Origin: Bathymodiolus brooksi
Taxonomy: Eukaryota > Mollusca > Bivalvia > Mytilida > Modiolidae
Assembly: GCA_963680875.1 (NCBI GenBank)
Contig: OY804576.1
Coordinates: forward strand, 73,599,668-73,663,667
Direction: 5' to 3'
Length of the DNA stretch: 64,000 bases
Shown: positions 38,901 through 54,243 of the stretch, piece by piece
How the letters are laid out: each line of letters begins with the position of its first letter
Position numbering within the stretch: position 1 is the first letter of the stretch
Notes under the pieces: generated by a model
Told to the model about the DNA's origin: nothing
Database searches by the model: none
The model's input: the letters and a program-made list of their open reading frames with translations, nothing else
Made by a program: the position numbers and the translations under genes

Positions 38901-41900
38901 TTCTCCTTCTGTGACAACTAATCTACTTGGTGTCACATATGTTAAGTGAGGTGCCTCTGTTGATAATAATAATAAAATATTTGGATGAGCCGATAATGTC
39001 TTCGTAGAAAAAATAGCATCAAGCACAGATATGGTGTAATGTCTTTGAATGGAATCAGAAATATTTCTGAAAATGTGCGTCATACTATTTTAAATTGATC
39101 TTTTCTGTTGTATATTATGCTTGAGGTGAACAGGGGTGTTATTTAGTGCTGTGTGTTCGACTAATTAGCAGATAGTTTGTATTTCTCTCATAGTGTTGTG
39201 AACAGACAGTCTATATAATGACGGTGAACAATTTCACCAAATATTAACAAAACCGACAACAATATCTCGCATCAAGCCATATATGTGTATGTCGTCACTT
39301 CCAATGCAAACCCGAGCTTTGAAAATGCAGTGAGTGAGTGATTGTTGTTTAAAACCAATTCAGCAATTTTTCAGTTATATCATATGAAAAATGCACAAAT
39401 AACCTAGAACCTTTTGAATAATCATGGGTACTTGCTTTATCCGTAGGCTAAGGACTTTGAGTTAACACCTATGCCCATCATTTGATATGTACACGTTTGA
39501 TTTCTACCTGACCTTCTTATAAATTTGATTTCATGTTTACTTTCACCTACCTAAATTCTTGTGAAAGAATGATTATCACTGCAACTAGTTTTGCAATATT
39601 GGTATACGGTCCTTACCTAGACGACCAGCCCCCTTCTACAACAACGAAATAGACTATATTAGCGGTAACAAGTTTTCACATAGTTTGTGTTACTGATATA
39701 TTATCATATACTAAATATTCCTATGGGCTTGGTCTTTGGAGCCAAGTTTTCTGCTATTTGTACTAAACTTACCTCCTATAACATCCAAAGATACTTGATT
39801 ACTGGAGCCGGTTCCTACACTGTTTGTAGCTTGGCAGATGTACAGTCCTTCATCAGAATCTTGAACGTTACCTATGGTTAGGGATGGCGTGTTGACAGTA
39901 CCGCCAGAATATCTATTGTTAGAACTAATAGATAGAGTTGTACGCACACCGTTAATGACTTTCTGCCATACGATGGCTGTTTCCTGTGGCTCAGCGGTTA
40001 CAACACAATTTATAACAACGGAATTACCAACAGTAACCGATGGTACAATGCTTGCTGTAACCGATGGAACATCTGTAAATATAACCAAAACCATATGTCA
40101 TACACACATAAAAGAAGAGATGATTGTGTTTGAAAGAACAAGCCTATCCCGTCCCGGATCTCAACTCCTTCATGTACAATATATCAAAGTCAGTGTAATG
40201 TCTCGATTCAGAAATTGTTACATGGTAGGCGTATATTTTAACACAAGATATATAACAACTATCCAATTTATCTGTATGGGCTGTCGTGTTGGTAGTTGGA
40301 TTTACTACTACCTGTACAATCAGTACCAATCACCACTAAAGATGCAAGTTCAAATCCCACTCATAGCGAGGTGTATTCGATATATAAGTGATAAAGTTTG
40401 TCAGTGACTTATGGCAGGTCAGTGGTTTTCTCCTGGTATTCCGGTTTCCTCTACCAATAAAACTGACAGCCACTATATAAATGAAATATTGTTGAAAGTG
40501 TCGTTAAACATCATAACCCTAATCTTAGCCATCCCATTTATCTGTGATAAGGACCAAGCAACAGATGAAATGCATATACACTGGAAACATTGGCATTGCT
40601 AGTTTAGAATGCAGTTTACAATCGTTAATTTAAAATAAAATCTATTGTGCATTTCACTCTTAAGCAATTCCAAGACTCAAATCTTAATGACAACTGTTTG
40701 CGATAGTAATTTGTTTATCTTCATTTTTTTCCCGCAATATATAAGGTACACTTAATATATTCTTTAAAAAACATGAAATTAAAATTTTGCTGAACACCTT
40801 CATTTTAGGAACACTTTAAGTAACGTTTACCATTCATCAAAATAATCTTAGGTAGTAAGGTGGCATTAAGAGGCTTATACAGATTTAGCTTTGACACATT
40901 TTACTCTTTTACTGCAAAACTGCTAATCTGCATGTTACCAATCTTTGCAGGAATGATCCTTGGATAGAGGAGATTCAGATTTGCATAATTGAATTATTGC
41001 TTAGGAGGCTCTATTAGTGGGCCTAACGAGAAAAATTGGTAAATCTTTTGAAAAAGTTCTATACAGGCCGAATAATGCAGGCTCTTGTGAGCCTCTAGTT
41101 TTAATACTATTGATGTCTGATGTTTTTTTCAATATAACGATAACCTGGAGAAAACTTCATATAAGTTGTAAAACTTGTGTTCAATCATATTGTATATATT
41201 TGACAATAAAATATGTTTAACTCAACAATATAATAGCTGATCAAACACTATAAAGCAATTTTCTGTCACGAACATTTTACTACAAAATGTGGATTTTTGT
41301 ATATCTACTTACAACCATCCACATTTAGATTTGTCTGTGAACTTTGACCTGTACCGATGCTATTTGTCGCATGACAGATATATGCCCCTTCATCCGAAGC
41401 TTCAGCATTAAAGATGATTAATGATGGAGAAGTAATGGAGGATCCACCATACTTGGTTCCTATCATCTGTATGGTCACTGACTGGCTGTTGACTAGTTTT
41501 GTCCAGTAAACACTGGTATGACTTGGGGTTCCAGTCACTTCACATTCAAGAGTAATGGGATTTCCTCGTTGTACACTATATGTATTCTGTAAAACTCTTA
41601 CAGTAGGAACACCTACAAATTATGAAGGGGTTCATGTTTTATTTGTTATTTGTATCTATTTATATATCATTATAGTCCAACATGATTTCCATCGCATGAT
41701 GTTCGTGTTGTTTAACAGCTACACGACTGATGTCACTAGTGGATCAGGAACTATTCTGTTTCATGTGGGGTCCGTGTCCTTTTTTTTAATTTGGCCAATG
41801 TGTTGACTGTTCTTTTTCGATTTACGTCATTTGATTACACCTTTTGTATCTTCAATCCTTTCATTAAATGTGCATCCATAACTGATAAGATAACAGCAAT

Positions 41901-44900
41901 GAATGCATTTAAAAGAAAAGTCCAATTGCATGTGTCATATTTTTTTCTGTGGTGATATATTGTAATATTGTATAAATATGCATATGAACAAAATACATGT
42001 CCAACAACACAGGTGATCATCTTGTATTTTCAAAAGAAATATATTGATTATGCATATTCAGATTAGTGTTTTTTTTTAAATAATTTTTTTTTCTCACATA
42101 TTTATCAATGTCAAATGTTGACCTGTTTACAAGAATATAAAAATAACTTACTTCCAGTAACCTCAAGGGTACCTCTTGAACTTTGACCTGTCCCAACAGA
42201 GTTGGTTGCATAACAAATATAGTCTCCCTCATCATTATTATCAACATTAAGTATAGTGAGAGATGGCGTAGTAACGGAAGATCCTGAGTATTTGCTGTTG
42301 CTGGAAAGAGTAATGGTCTGTGTAACTCCATTACGTATCCTCTGCCAGTAAACACTTGTGTGGGTGGGGTTGGAAGAGACTGTACATCCAATGGTGACAC
42401 GATCTCCATAACCAACAATGTAATTATTCCTGTTCAGTACGACACTTGGTACATCTACAAGTGATCAACAATGTCAGTTATAAACCCTGTTATTTCTTTA
42501 TGTTAATATATTCATCACCTTTACAGAACATGTTATGCTAAGTGGCAGCAACATTAAATGTCTGCTGAAATCTAAATGAGAAATCGTTTTTTTGGACCAA
42601 CTATTTTCTTTAAATTGTTGCTGTTGAACTTACCTCTGACCTTAATCAAGGTAAATGACGTTAAAAATATGTTATTCTTACTTATGGCATTACATTTTTT
42701 AGCTTTCGAGCTAAATACATGGAAAATGTACATCATGTATGAATGTATCATGTAGACCTATTATGTGTTTGGGGATGCAAAGGTACCGTACCAGTGAACA
42801 AATTACATAAATTGATACACTGCAATACAGAAGTAAAGAGTACCGCGCAATGACAAATTGCAAGCTAAGGGCCGTTTCACACTCAAGTAATGCCATAAGT
42901 TATGCAATGTAAGCACTGTTTCTTTACTTTAATTTGTGTCTTAGTGTAATTTTGGACAATCTCTCATGTTCATTTACATCCATATCCTTTCTTACTAAAA
43001 AAAAAACCCAGCCATATTTGTATGTTGCAATCTCTGTTCACCTTTTGTCAGATGGTGTAAAAAGAAACAGGAATAATAAACAAACGAATGAAAGTAGTTC
43101 TTTTCAAATGATCCTGATTCCTTAACATGGGGGACACACATGTGTAAATCTTAACTATGAATTCAGTAAACCACAGAATCTAAGTCACAGTATTATTGAC
43201 ATGAATACTTCAGAATGCATGGACATCTCCCCTTTTCCCAAGCTTTCAATATGTTACCTTAGATATTAATATGTACAACTAAATTCTTACTTCCAGCAAC
43301 ATTGAGAACAGTGATCTGACTCTGTCCTGTACCAATACTGTTATCTGCCAGACATCTATAACTACCGGTGTCAGACTGAGCAACATTGTTGATTGTTAGT
43401 GATGGGGTATTTACCGTTGATCCACTGTATTTGTTTGTGTTTGTGCTAGTCGTGATCCGAGAGGTCTGTCCGTTGATCGTTCTCTGCCAGTACACAGAGT
43501 TATGAGTTGGATTTGATGTAACAGTACACCTTAGTGTTACGCTGCTTCCAATGTTGGTAGAATATGATAGTTGTAGAATATTAACAACAGGAACGTCTAA
43601 AACAAATTATTAAACCATTAGAAAACATTTTTCCCGACATACTATTCCATACTGGCTAGACTCAACCTTCACCTTTCAGAAATGGTGTTCTCAGTTTAGT
43701 ATAGCAGTCCAATAGTTAATATTAATACCTATTTCGTTTTGTGATGTAAGTTGGTCTAATAGATATATTTATGAAAACCCTATTCTTGTTTCATTGTTTG
43801 TATTAGTTACTTGCGTGTGATATCGGCACCCACACGAGATGTTAGCTTTTTGTCAAATTATATTCATTAGTGTTTAATGATCAAAAGATCATTAAACACT
43901 AATGAATATAATTTTACAAAAAATCTTTCTGAATCACGTCTGTACGTGTAAAAACTTAGATGTAGTGACGATTATTGATAGTCTGACAACGCCTATTAGA
44001 TAAAGAACAATAGGCGTTAAATTTACATTGTTTTGTACTTCCTAACATATACATGTGTAAGCTCTGACCAGTTCCTACAAATTGACTAAGAACTCTGACT
44101 GGTTCCTACTGAATTTGTACTAAAACTTACTTCCTGCAACATCTAAATATGTCTGAGAACTTTGACCAGTTCCTACAGAATTTGTAGCATAACAAACATA
44201 AAATCCTTCATCTGACGTAACAGCATTAGAGATGATCAGAGATGGAGAGTTGACGGTAGATCCACCATACTTGTTGCTGTTTGTAAATACGTTGACATCG
44301 GTGCTCACTCCATTAGTTATCCTTTTCCAATAGACGGTTGTGTGTATTGGGTTGGCGGATACTGTACATTGTAGAGTTACCGAGCTTCCAACATTGACGC
44401 TGTATGTACTGGAAAGAATGTTTACTTGTGGGGCATCTGAAAAAAATTAATTGATACACGTTTATAATATGAAAAGCTCCATCTTAACATTCGCAAAATA
44501 CATTCATTAAATATATTGCATATATGTCCAACCCGTTTAATTCTGCCACATTTTTGTGCCTGTCCTTAGCCAGAATATCAATTTCCAATGTCATATGTCT
44601 TGGTCCCCCTTTTGTTGTGTTCAGTGAGATAAAGTAATTGTTCGTTTTGTTGATATTGATGGAAGCACTGAAAAGATGAATGTGGATGCAATAATCTGTC
44701 AGTGAAACATTGCATATATAAAAAGTATTTAATATACAAGTACGGAAAAGGGCATGTCGCATTGCAATATTTTTGAAAGGTGATAAGTTGATACAAGAAA
44801 AAAATGAGGAAATGTTGCATCGCTAATGGTTCAAATCCCCCATTTTTTGCTATAAAGTATATTTTCCAAGTTTTAGCAAAATTTTACAAATATAGAAGTT

Positions 44901-47900
44901 GTTTTCCCCACTATCAGTTATGTTTTCTACAATCGTTCACTGTTGAACATAACGTAGTTCCTGCCCAATGAAATAAATGTGCAGATATATCAATCTAAGT
45001 GTGAAATATTACCTACGTCAGTCATGCATAAAAGGTGTGAATCCAAGGTGATGCAAGTTATGCATATTATGTAACTGCCGACTATCAACAATATATATCT
45101 ATATTTTGATTGTCATTGCTATACAATTTTTTATATTTACAACAGTAACAAAATGTAGAAAGCTTTGATTAAAAGCACCCTGTAATCAAACCAATACTAC
45201 ACCACTACTATTTTCATATATCATGGCTAGCATAGATTTTCGGTTCACAAAAATGTAAAACTGATAATGGAAGATGCAATAATCATTCAGAGTTCAATTC
45301 GGTTCCAGTTAATGTTTTATTTTTGAGAGGATGCTGTTAATACATTTTTCTAAAAGCCGTTTTTATAGTAGATCAAAATGTGAAAAAAGTTCTCGACAAC
45401 GGACGACAGATGTCATGTGATACTAAAAGCAACAAATGACGACATGCTGTGTTGCCTTTACTGCAAAGATTTGTCTCTCAGAACACAAAATTTCTGGTAC
45501 TCATTTTTTAAATCCCTAAAATACACAAACAACTTTCCTCCTCTAAAAAAGTATCATATTGATATAAGCCACTTACTTCCCGCTACGTCCAAGAATGTCT
45601 GTTGAGATGTCCCAGTTCCTATAGAGTTTGTAGCTGAACATCTATAGTATCCTTCATCAGAGTTTACTACATTTGAGATGCCAAGTGAAGGAGAATTGAC
45701 AGATCCACCACTATATCTAGTGTTACCACCAGTAACAACATTCTGTGACTGTCCATTCAGTACTCTTGTCCACTGTACAGTCGTGACGATTGGGTTACCA
45801 CTGACTGTACACTGTAGGGTAACAAATCCACCAACAGTCACTGAGTATGTACTTAAAGCTATTGTGGCAGTAGGCAGGTCTGTAAAATAAATATCAACAA
45901 TACATGAGGTTCATATTTTATTGTAGAAATGCTTCTGAATCAACTAACGAAGGGAATATATCTTGATTAGTTATTTTACATTCTCTGATTCACATACTTT
46001 TTCTTACAATTTAAGACATCAAAATCTGATCCGTTTCGCTTAGATTTAGCAACTTATGAACACAAATAATATTTGTTCATTCATTACATTTTTTTAAAAG
46101 ATAAAGTAAGAATTGATATAGGCTTTTGCACATGTTGTTTATACTAGCTTTGTGTCTCTGATTGGTTTTTCGATGTCATTACGGTGAAGCTTCACCTTTA
46201 AGAAAAGTTAGAAGATACGAAAGTGGTAATCAGAAGCAGTAAATCGAAGAAGGAGTAAAAAAATGCAATGACAAAAAAAAAGCACAAGAGGACAAACAAT
46301 GATCTACTAAACACAGAAAACTAAAGATTGAGCTACATGTATCACAATATGCTTTATACTAAATATTTAGATTTTGGAATCTGACCAGTAAAATGGCAAA
46401 TTCGTATCTAAATGATATGAATACATAATGGAGCCATCGTGGTCGTGATCGTATGGTAGTTTGATTTATAACCACCTATGCAATCAGTGCCTATCACAAC
46501 TAAGGTTGTGAGTTCGAATTATCCCATGGCGAGGTGTACTTGATACAACATTGTGTGATAAAGTTTATCAGTGACTTGTGGATGGCCATGGTTTTCTCCG
46601 GGTACTACGGTTTCCTCCACTAATAAAACTGACCGCCCCGATATAACTGAAATATTGTTGAAAGTGGCATTAAACACCATAACCCTAACCCCTTCACCCT
46701 AACACCTCAAAGACAGGATTTACATTTGTACTTACTTCCAGTAACAGAAAGTGTTGTTTGAGAACTGATACCAGTTCCTACGTTGTTTGAAGCAGTACAT
46801 CTGTATACACCATTGTCATTCTGATCAGCATTGATGATGGTGAGTGATGGAGAATTTACTGTTGAACCGCTGTACTTGTTAGAGCCTAAACTGATGGAAG
46901 AGGTAACACCATTCTGAATCCTCTGCCATTGAACACTAGTATGAGTAGGTGAAGCTGTTACAGTACATCCTAAAGTCACTGTTCCTCCGAGTGTGACGGA
47001 GTAATACAGTTGAAGTACTGTGACAACGGGGACATCTACAAAAACAATGTTTTTAATTATGCACATTGTGTACTTTGAATGATTAAAGCAACATAATCAT
47101 ACATTTGGCTAAATGCAGGGATCACCTTGACATATAAATTACAACCTAATCTACACAACAAAACTACTCCCCATTCCTGATTGAATTTCTCATTCTCTGG
47201 ATTGTCCATTCTTGATCGCCCCCATCGGTTTTCTCTAATGTTTATTTAGATTCCTACTTGTCAGTGTTCACATTATAGATTCAGGCATTGTATCACTTGT
47301 TTCAATTTTCTTTCCACAGATATTGCAGAAATAAATGAAATGGAACACACCCCTTTTACTTAGTTTTAGTGAGTAATTTACACTGAAATAGACAGAATGG
47401 CAATTGAACCGAAATATTCTGCTACCATTACATTTTATTCCACATTTGACCACTGTACCTAAATATTGCATTGTAATTTGGATTAGTCATTGTGGGCTTG
47501 GGCTGAGGGCTTATGGTGTTAAAGCCACTTTCAACAATATTTCAGTAATAGGCAGTCAGTTTTATTGGTGGAGGAAACCGGAGTACCCTAAGAAAACCAC
47601 CGACCTGTCGCAAGTCACTGACAAACTTTATCACATTATGTTGTATCAAGTACCCTTCGCCAGGAGCGGGGTTCGAACTCACAACTTTAGTGGTGATCGG
47701 AACTGATTGCAGAGGTATTGGTATTTTCAACTACCATACGATCACGACACGATGATCCCTGATTAGCCATTGTAAGAAAAATATAATGATATTGATTGTT
47801 CTAAAAAAAACCAACATTATATGTATTTGTCTACTAGCCAAAAAGCAGAAGAAAGGGAAATGCACTTACTTCCGGTTACACTGAATGTTGTAGTACTTTG

Positions 47901-50900
47901 TCCAGTTCCTACACTGTTACTAGCAGAACAGGTGTAAGTTCCAGCATCACTAGAATCAGCATTGTATATCGTCAGTGATGGTGTGTTAACAGTACTACCA
48001 CTGTATTTTCCTGTGTTTGCATTGGCATTAATATTTGATGTGGAGCCACCAAAATTTCTCTGCCAATAAACAGTAGTTATAGGTAGAGTGGAGGTCACAG
48101 TACATACGAAGGTCACAGAGTTGCCAGTGGTAACCGAATATGACGATTGCTGTATCTGAACAGTTGGTGGATCTGAAATATACAAAATAACTCATGTATC
48201 TGATATCGAACAGTCAAACCTGCTTTAGAGGACGCCTCTATATAACAAATCCCATTTTGGGTTCCCTTGTGTGTGCTTTAGGTCTTAATGTATATGATAT
48301 GATATTAATCCACCCAATCCCCTCAAAACATACTTGCTTCCACACAGGTCTCGATCACTTTTCCGTGGACTTTAGATCGACTTTGCCATTTTAAATGAAG
48401 ATCTGTCAGACAAAAACTCTCTTGTATAATAATACTAGACCATGGAGCATAGCATCATATCTCCATTTATAATGGTACACTGACAAATCAGAAAATGTAG
48501 TTACTTCATCATGATTTCTGGTTGTGATCGTATGCAATCAGTGCCTATAACCACAAAAGTACAGAGTACTCGATACAACATTATGTGATTAAGTTTGTCA
48601 GAGACTTGCGGCAGGTCGACGGTTTTCTCCAGCAATAAAGCTGACCATCACGATGTAACTGAAATATTGTAGAAAGTGGCGTTAAACACCATAACTCTAA
48701 CTCTAACCCAACATGATTTCATGGACGTGGTAAATATTAAAGATACAGCAAATGATTTCTTGTATAGTATTGACACACACAAGCAATGTATGCATCGCAG
48801 GTACTTCCAAAATATTTCATAGCACCAGAAGCCAAGGTAGTGTTTCTCATATATACATAATTACCTCCACTATCAGTCAACATCCAAAATACATACCCCC
48901 TGTAATGCCGAGTGCAGTTGAGCTTTGCCCTGTTCCTACATTATTGCTACCAAAACACGTATATGTCCCTGCATCACTTTGTTGAACACTATAGATGGTC
49001 AGTGATGGTGTATTAATAGTACCACCATTGTATTTGTTGGTGTTTGTATTGGTTGTGGTTATCCTTGTAGTGGAACCACCAATATTTCTTTGCCAATATA
49101 CGTTAGTTATAGGTAGACTGGAGGTCACAGTACACACTAAGGTCACAGTGTTCCCAGTATTTACAGAGTAAGATGACTGTTGTACTTGAACAGTTGGTGG
49201 ATCTGAAAAAAAGAAACTTGCTCATTACAACTCAGTCAGATTAAATATAGGTTATGTAACTTTATCAATTTTTAATTCACTTTCTTTACAATTGCTTACT
49301 TATATATGACTGTAATTAACAGAATGCTAAGATTAAGTAATTTCTATAGCAACCTATAAAATATATACCTCCTGTTACACTTAGTGTAGTTGAGCTTTGA
49401 TCTGTTCCTACACTGTTGCTGCCATAACACGTATATGTCCCTACATCACTTTGTTGAACACTAAAGATGGTCAGAGACGGTGTGGTCGTAGTACTACCAC
49501 TGTATTTGTTGGTATTGGTGGTGGTGATAGTTGTACCGGAGCCACCAATATTTCTCTGCCAATATACATTAGTTATTGGTAGACTGGAGGATACAGTACA
49601 CGCCAAGGTCACAGTGTTTCCAGTATTTACGGAGTAAGATGACTGTTGTACCTGAACAGTTGGTGGATCTAAAAAAAAACAAAAACAAAACTAATTTCAT
49701 ATTAATATGCATTATAAACATTATCAATGTTAAAATATTATTTCATACATGTAAAAGAAAACATCTAATTTGTACAGTATAAACGTATTGATGTATAGTC
49801 AAATCTTCCAGATCAAGGAGCTTAACATCATATCCCCATTTCTAATGGTACATTGACTTATGAGGTAATCTAGTTATGTTATCATGATTTCAGCGGTCCG
49901 TCGTGGTTGTGATCGTATGGTAGTTGGATTTACAACTACCTATGGAATCAGTGCCTATCACCACTAAAGTTTTGTGTTCGAATCCCGCTCATGGCGAGGT
50001 GTACTTGATACAACATTATATGATAAAGTTTGTCAGTTACCTGAGGCAGGTTGACGTTTTCTCCGGGTATTCCGGTTTCCTCCAACAATAAGACTGACCG
50101 ACACGATATAGCTCAAATACTAGTATTGTTGAAAGTGGCGTTAAACACCATAGCCATAACCCATCATGACTTCATGGACGTGGTAAATATTACTGAAACG
50201 GCAAATCATAAATCATGTCTTCTAAGTATTGATATGAACAAGCAAGATATGCATCGCAGGTATTTCCAAAATATTTTGTAGGACCCAAAGCCAAGGTAGT
50301 GTTTCTCATATATACATAATTACCTCCACTATCATTCAACATCCAAAATACATACCCCCTGTAATGCCGAGTGCAGTTGATCTTTGTCCTGTTCCTACAC
50401 TATTACTACCAAAACACGTATATGTCCCTGCATCACTTTGTTGAACACTATAGATGGTCAGTGATGGTGTATTAATAGTACCACCATTGTATTTGTTGGT
50501 GTTTGTATTGGTTGTGGTTATCCTTGTAGTGGAACCACCAATATTTCTTTGCCAATATACGTTAGTTATAGGTAGACTGGAGGATACAGTACACACTAAG
50601 GTCACAGTGTTTCCAGTATTTACAGAGTAAGATGACTGTTGTACTTGAACAGTTGGTGGATCTAAAAAAAAGAGACTTGCTCATTATAACTCAGTCAGAT
50701 TAAATATAGGTTATGTAACTTTATCAACTTTCAATTCACTTTCTATACAATTTTTCATTTATATATGACTGCAATTAACAGAATGGTAAGATTAAGTAAC
50801 TTCTATAGTGACCATTAACATGCATACCTCCTGTTACACTGAGTGTAGTTGAGCTTTGATCTGTTCCTACACTGTTGCTGCCATAACATGTATATGTCCC

Positions 50901-53900
50901 TACATCACTTTGTTGAACACTAAAGATGGTCAGAGACGGGGTAGTGGTAGTACTACCACTGTATTTGTTGGTGTTGGTGTTGGTGATGGTTGTTATGGAG
51001 CCACCAATATTTCTCTGCCAATACACGTTAGTTATAGGTAAACTGGAGGATACAGTACACACTAAGGTCACAGTGTTTCCAGTATTTACAGAGTAAGATG
51101 ACTGTTGTACCTGAACAGTTGGTGGATCTAAAAAGAAGAAACTTGCATAAATAAAATGAAAAACAAAACATATCACACCATCGGAAAAAATGCAAAATTC
51201 TATAGCATTTATCATGACGGGTTCCACTTGCAAAGCAGTAACTGTGTACACTTCCGGAGTTCATTCCCGAGTTTTAGTGGGGTTATGTTGCCCAAAATGT
51301 AGTTCTGTGTGTCGTGATTTGTGGACCATTACTTGTGGGGTTTTTTCATTTACATTGTGAGAAATATTTAAAATATTCTTCCGAAGCCTAACCCACTAAA
51401 TTTGATATATACATTTTTATTACTATCACTGAGTCGATACATCTGCTGTGGACGGATCATTAATCCTCGAGGGTATCATACGCCCAGTAGTCATTATTTC
51501 GGCACTGACAAGGTTTATTAATAGATTTATCCATTATTGAAATTTACAGTTCCTAAATAATGTAATTTTTATCAAAGCTAGGACTCTCCTCCCTCAGGTG
51601 TAGGTGACATCAGATTTTGGCGGTCCTGTTGATTAGGTTCTTTTGTTATATTACTCCCAAACACTTTTAAATTATCTATCTTCCCAATCTTTTGATTTTG
51701 AGCGTACCTGATGAAGGTTATTCTAGAATTTACACAATTTTACAATAATGCCACATATAACTGCTATAATAAACATTAAATACATACTTCCTGTTACACT
51801 GAGTGTAGTTGAGCTTTGATCTGTTCCTACACTGTTGCTGCCATAACATGTATATGTCCCTACATCACTTTGTTGAACACTAAAGATGGTAATTGATGGT
51901 GTGGTGGTAGTACTACCACTGTATTTGTTGGTATTGGTAGAAACGGTAATGGTTGTTACGGAGCCACCAATATTTCTCTGCCAGTATACGTTAGTTACTG
52001 GTAGGTTAGAGGTCACAGTACATACCAATGTCACTGTGTTGCCAGTGGTTACAGAGTAAGAAGACTGTTGTACCTGAACAGTTGGTGGATCTAAAAAAAA
52101 ATATAATAAAAATAAAACAGCCGTGGAAATAAACCTGTAACTGCCTTTTAACCAGCATTTCTTTTAAGAACACCATCATTTTCTTTTATCATATTTTTTT
52201 TCCCGATCGTTAAAATAATATTTTAAGAATATATACGCTCCTTTCTCCCATGCAAATATCAAACTCTATCTAATGAAATGAGAAATAAAACATACTCCTT
52301 GAAAAACGACCAGTGACAAATGGGCATCGTGTCTGACCTTTAGTCATTAGCATATATTACCAGTTTTCTTTTCAGATCATGGTAGATAAGACAATCGTCT
52401 ATGCATTTCCTCAAGTAAGACACATGTGTGTATCAGCAGATGGATACAGTTGATAACATAGACATTTCATGTAAAAACTAATTGACTTTGGCATATCGAG
52501 TGCACTCTTGTGTAATGATGAACCATAACAATGTATTTAACACAACTTGGGAGCATTATACATATAAAACATGACAAGAATCAAAATACATACTTCCAGT
52601 TACACTTAGTGTAGTTGAGCTTTGATCTGTTCCTACATTGTTGCTGCCATAACACGTATATGCCCCTACATCACTTTGTTGAACACTAAAGATGGTCAGA
52701 GACGGGGTAGTGGTAGTACTACCACTGTATTTGTTGGTATTGGTGGTGGTGATTGTTGTTATGGTACCACCAATATTTCTCTGCCATTGTACACTAGTTA
52801 TAGGTAGATTGGAGGATACAGTACACACTAAGGTCACAGTGTTTCCAGTATTTACAGAGTAAGATGACTGTTGTACTTGAACAGTTGGTGGATCTAAAAA
52901 AAAGAAGAAGCTTGCTCATTACAACTCAGTTAAATATAGGTTATGTAACTTTATCAACTTTTAATTCAGTTTCTATACAATATTTCATTTATATATGACT
53001 GCAATTAACAGAATGTTAAGATTTAGTAACTTCTATAGTGACCTTTAAAATATATACCTCCTGTTACACTTAGTGTAGTTGAACTTTGATCTGTTCCTAC
53101 ACTGTTGCTGCCATAACACGTATATGTCCCTACATCACTTTGTTGAACACTAAATATGGTCAGAGATGGTGTGGTCGTAGTACTACCACTGTATTTGTTG
53201 GTATTGGTATTGGAGTTGATGGTTGTTATGGAGCCACCAATATTTCTCTGCCATTGTACACTAGTTATAGGTAGACTGGAGGACACAGTACATACCAAGG
53301 TCACGGTGTTGCCAGTGGTTACAGAGTAAGATGATTGTTGTACCTGAACAGTTGGTGGATCTAAAAAAATTAATATAAATAAAGCAGCCGTATAAATAAA
53401 CCCTTATCTGCCTTCTAACTAGTATTTCTTTTTTGAACATCATGATTTTCTTTTTTCCAATCAATGAAATCATTTTTAAAATATATACATTTGTACATCA
53501 CTTTCACCTATAGAAGTATCAAACTCCTTGAAGATTACCACTGACACAATGTCTGACCTTTAGCATATCTTACCAGTTTTCTATGTATTTCCTCAAGTAA
53601 GGCAACAGTGTGTACCTGTATATGAATATAATGAAAACGATTTTGAAGGATAGTAAGAAATGTGATGTAAAAACTAATCGGTAAATCGAGTGCACCCTGA
53701 TAAGTGTTCTCATTAACTGTAATAATATATTTTAAAATTTTAGGTTTGAAAGCATTATCCATATAGAATCAAAATACGTACTTCCTGTTACACTGAGTGT
53801 AGTTGAGCTTTGATCCGTTCCTACACTGTTACTCCCATAACATGAGTATGTTCCTACATCACTTTGTTGAACACTAAAGATGGTCAGAGACGGTGTGGTG

Positions 53901-54176
53901 GTAGTACCACCACTGTATTTGTTAGTATTTGTATTGGTAGTAGCGATATTTGTTATAGAGCCACCAATATTTCTCTGCCAGTATACGTTAGTTATAGGTA
54001 GGTTAGAGGTCACAGTACACACTAAGGTCACGGTGTTGCCAGTGGTTACAGAGTAAGATGACTGTTGTACCTGAACAGTTGGTGGATCTAGTAAAATCAA
54101 AATAGAATTGTTTTGATATTAAAATTTTGCATAGCATATACCGTTGTTAAAATGCTACTTCTTACCGCTAAAGCTG

Positions 54177-54243
<67 letters not shown>

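Noticed and set aside
42017..42418. 133-aa minus-strand frame over Ig exon 7
   Set aside because: It is an out-of-frame shadow. The frame with Ig motifs and proper splice borders is 42152-42454.
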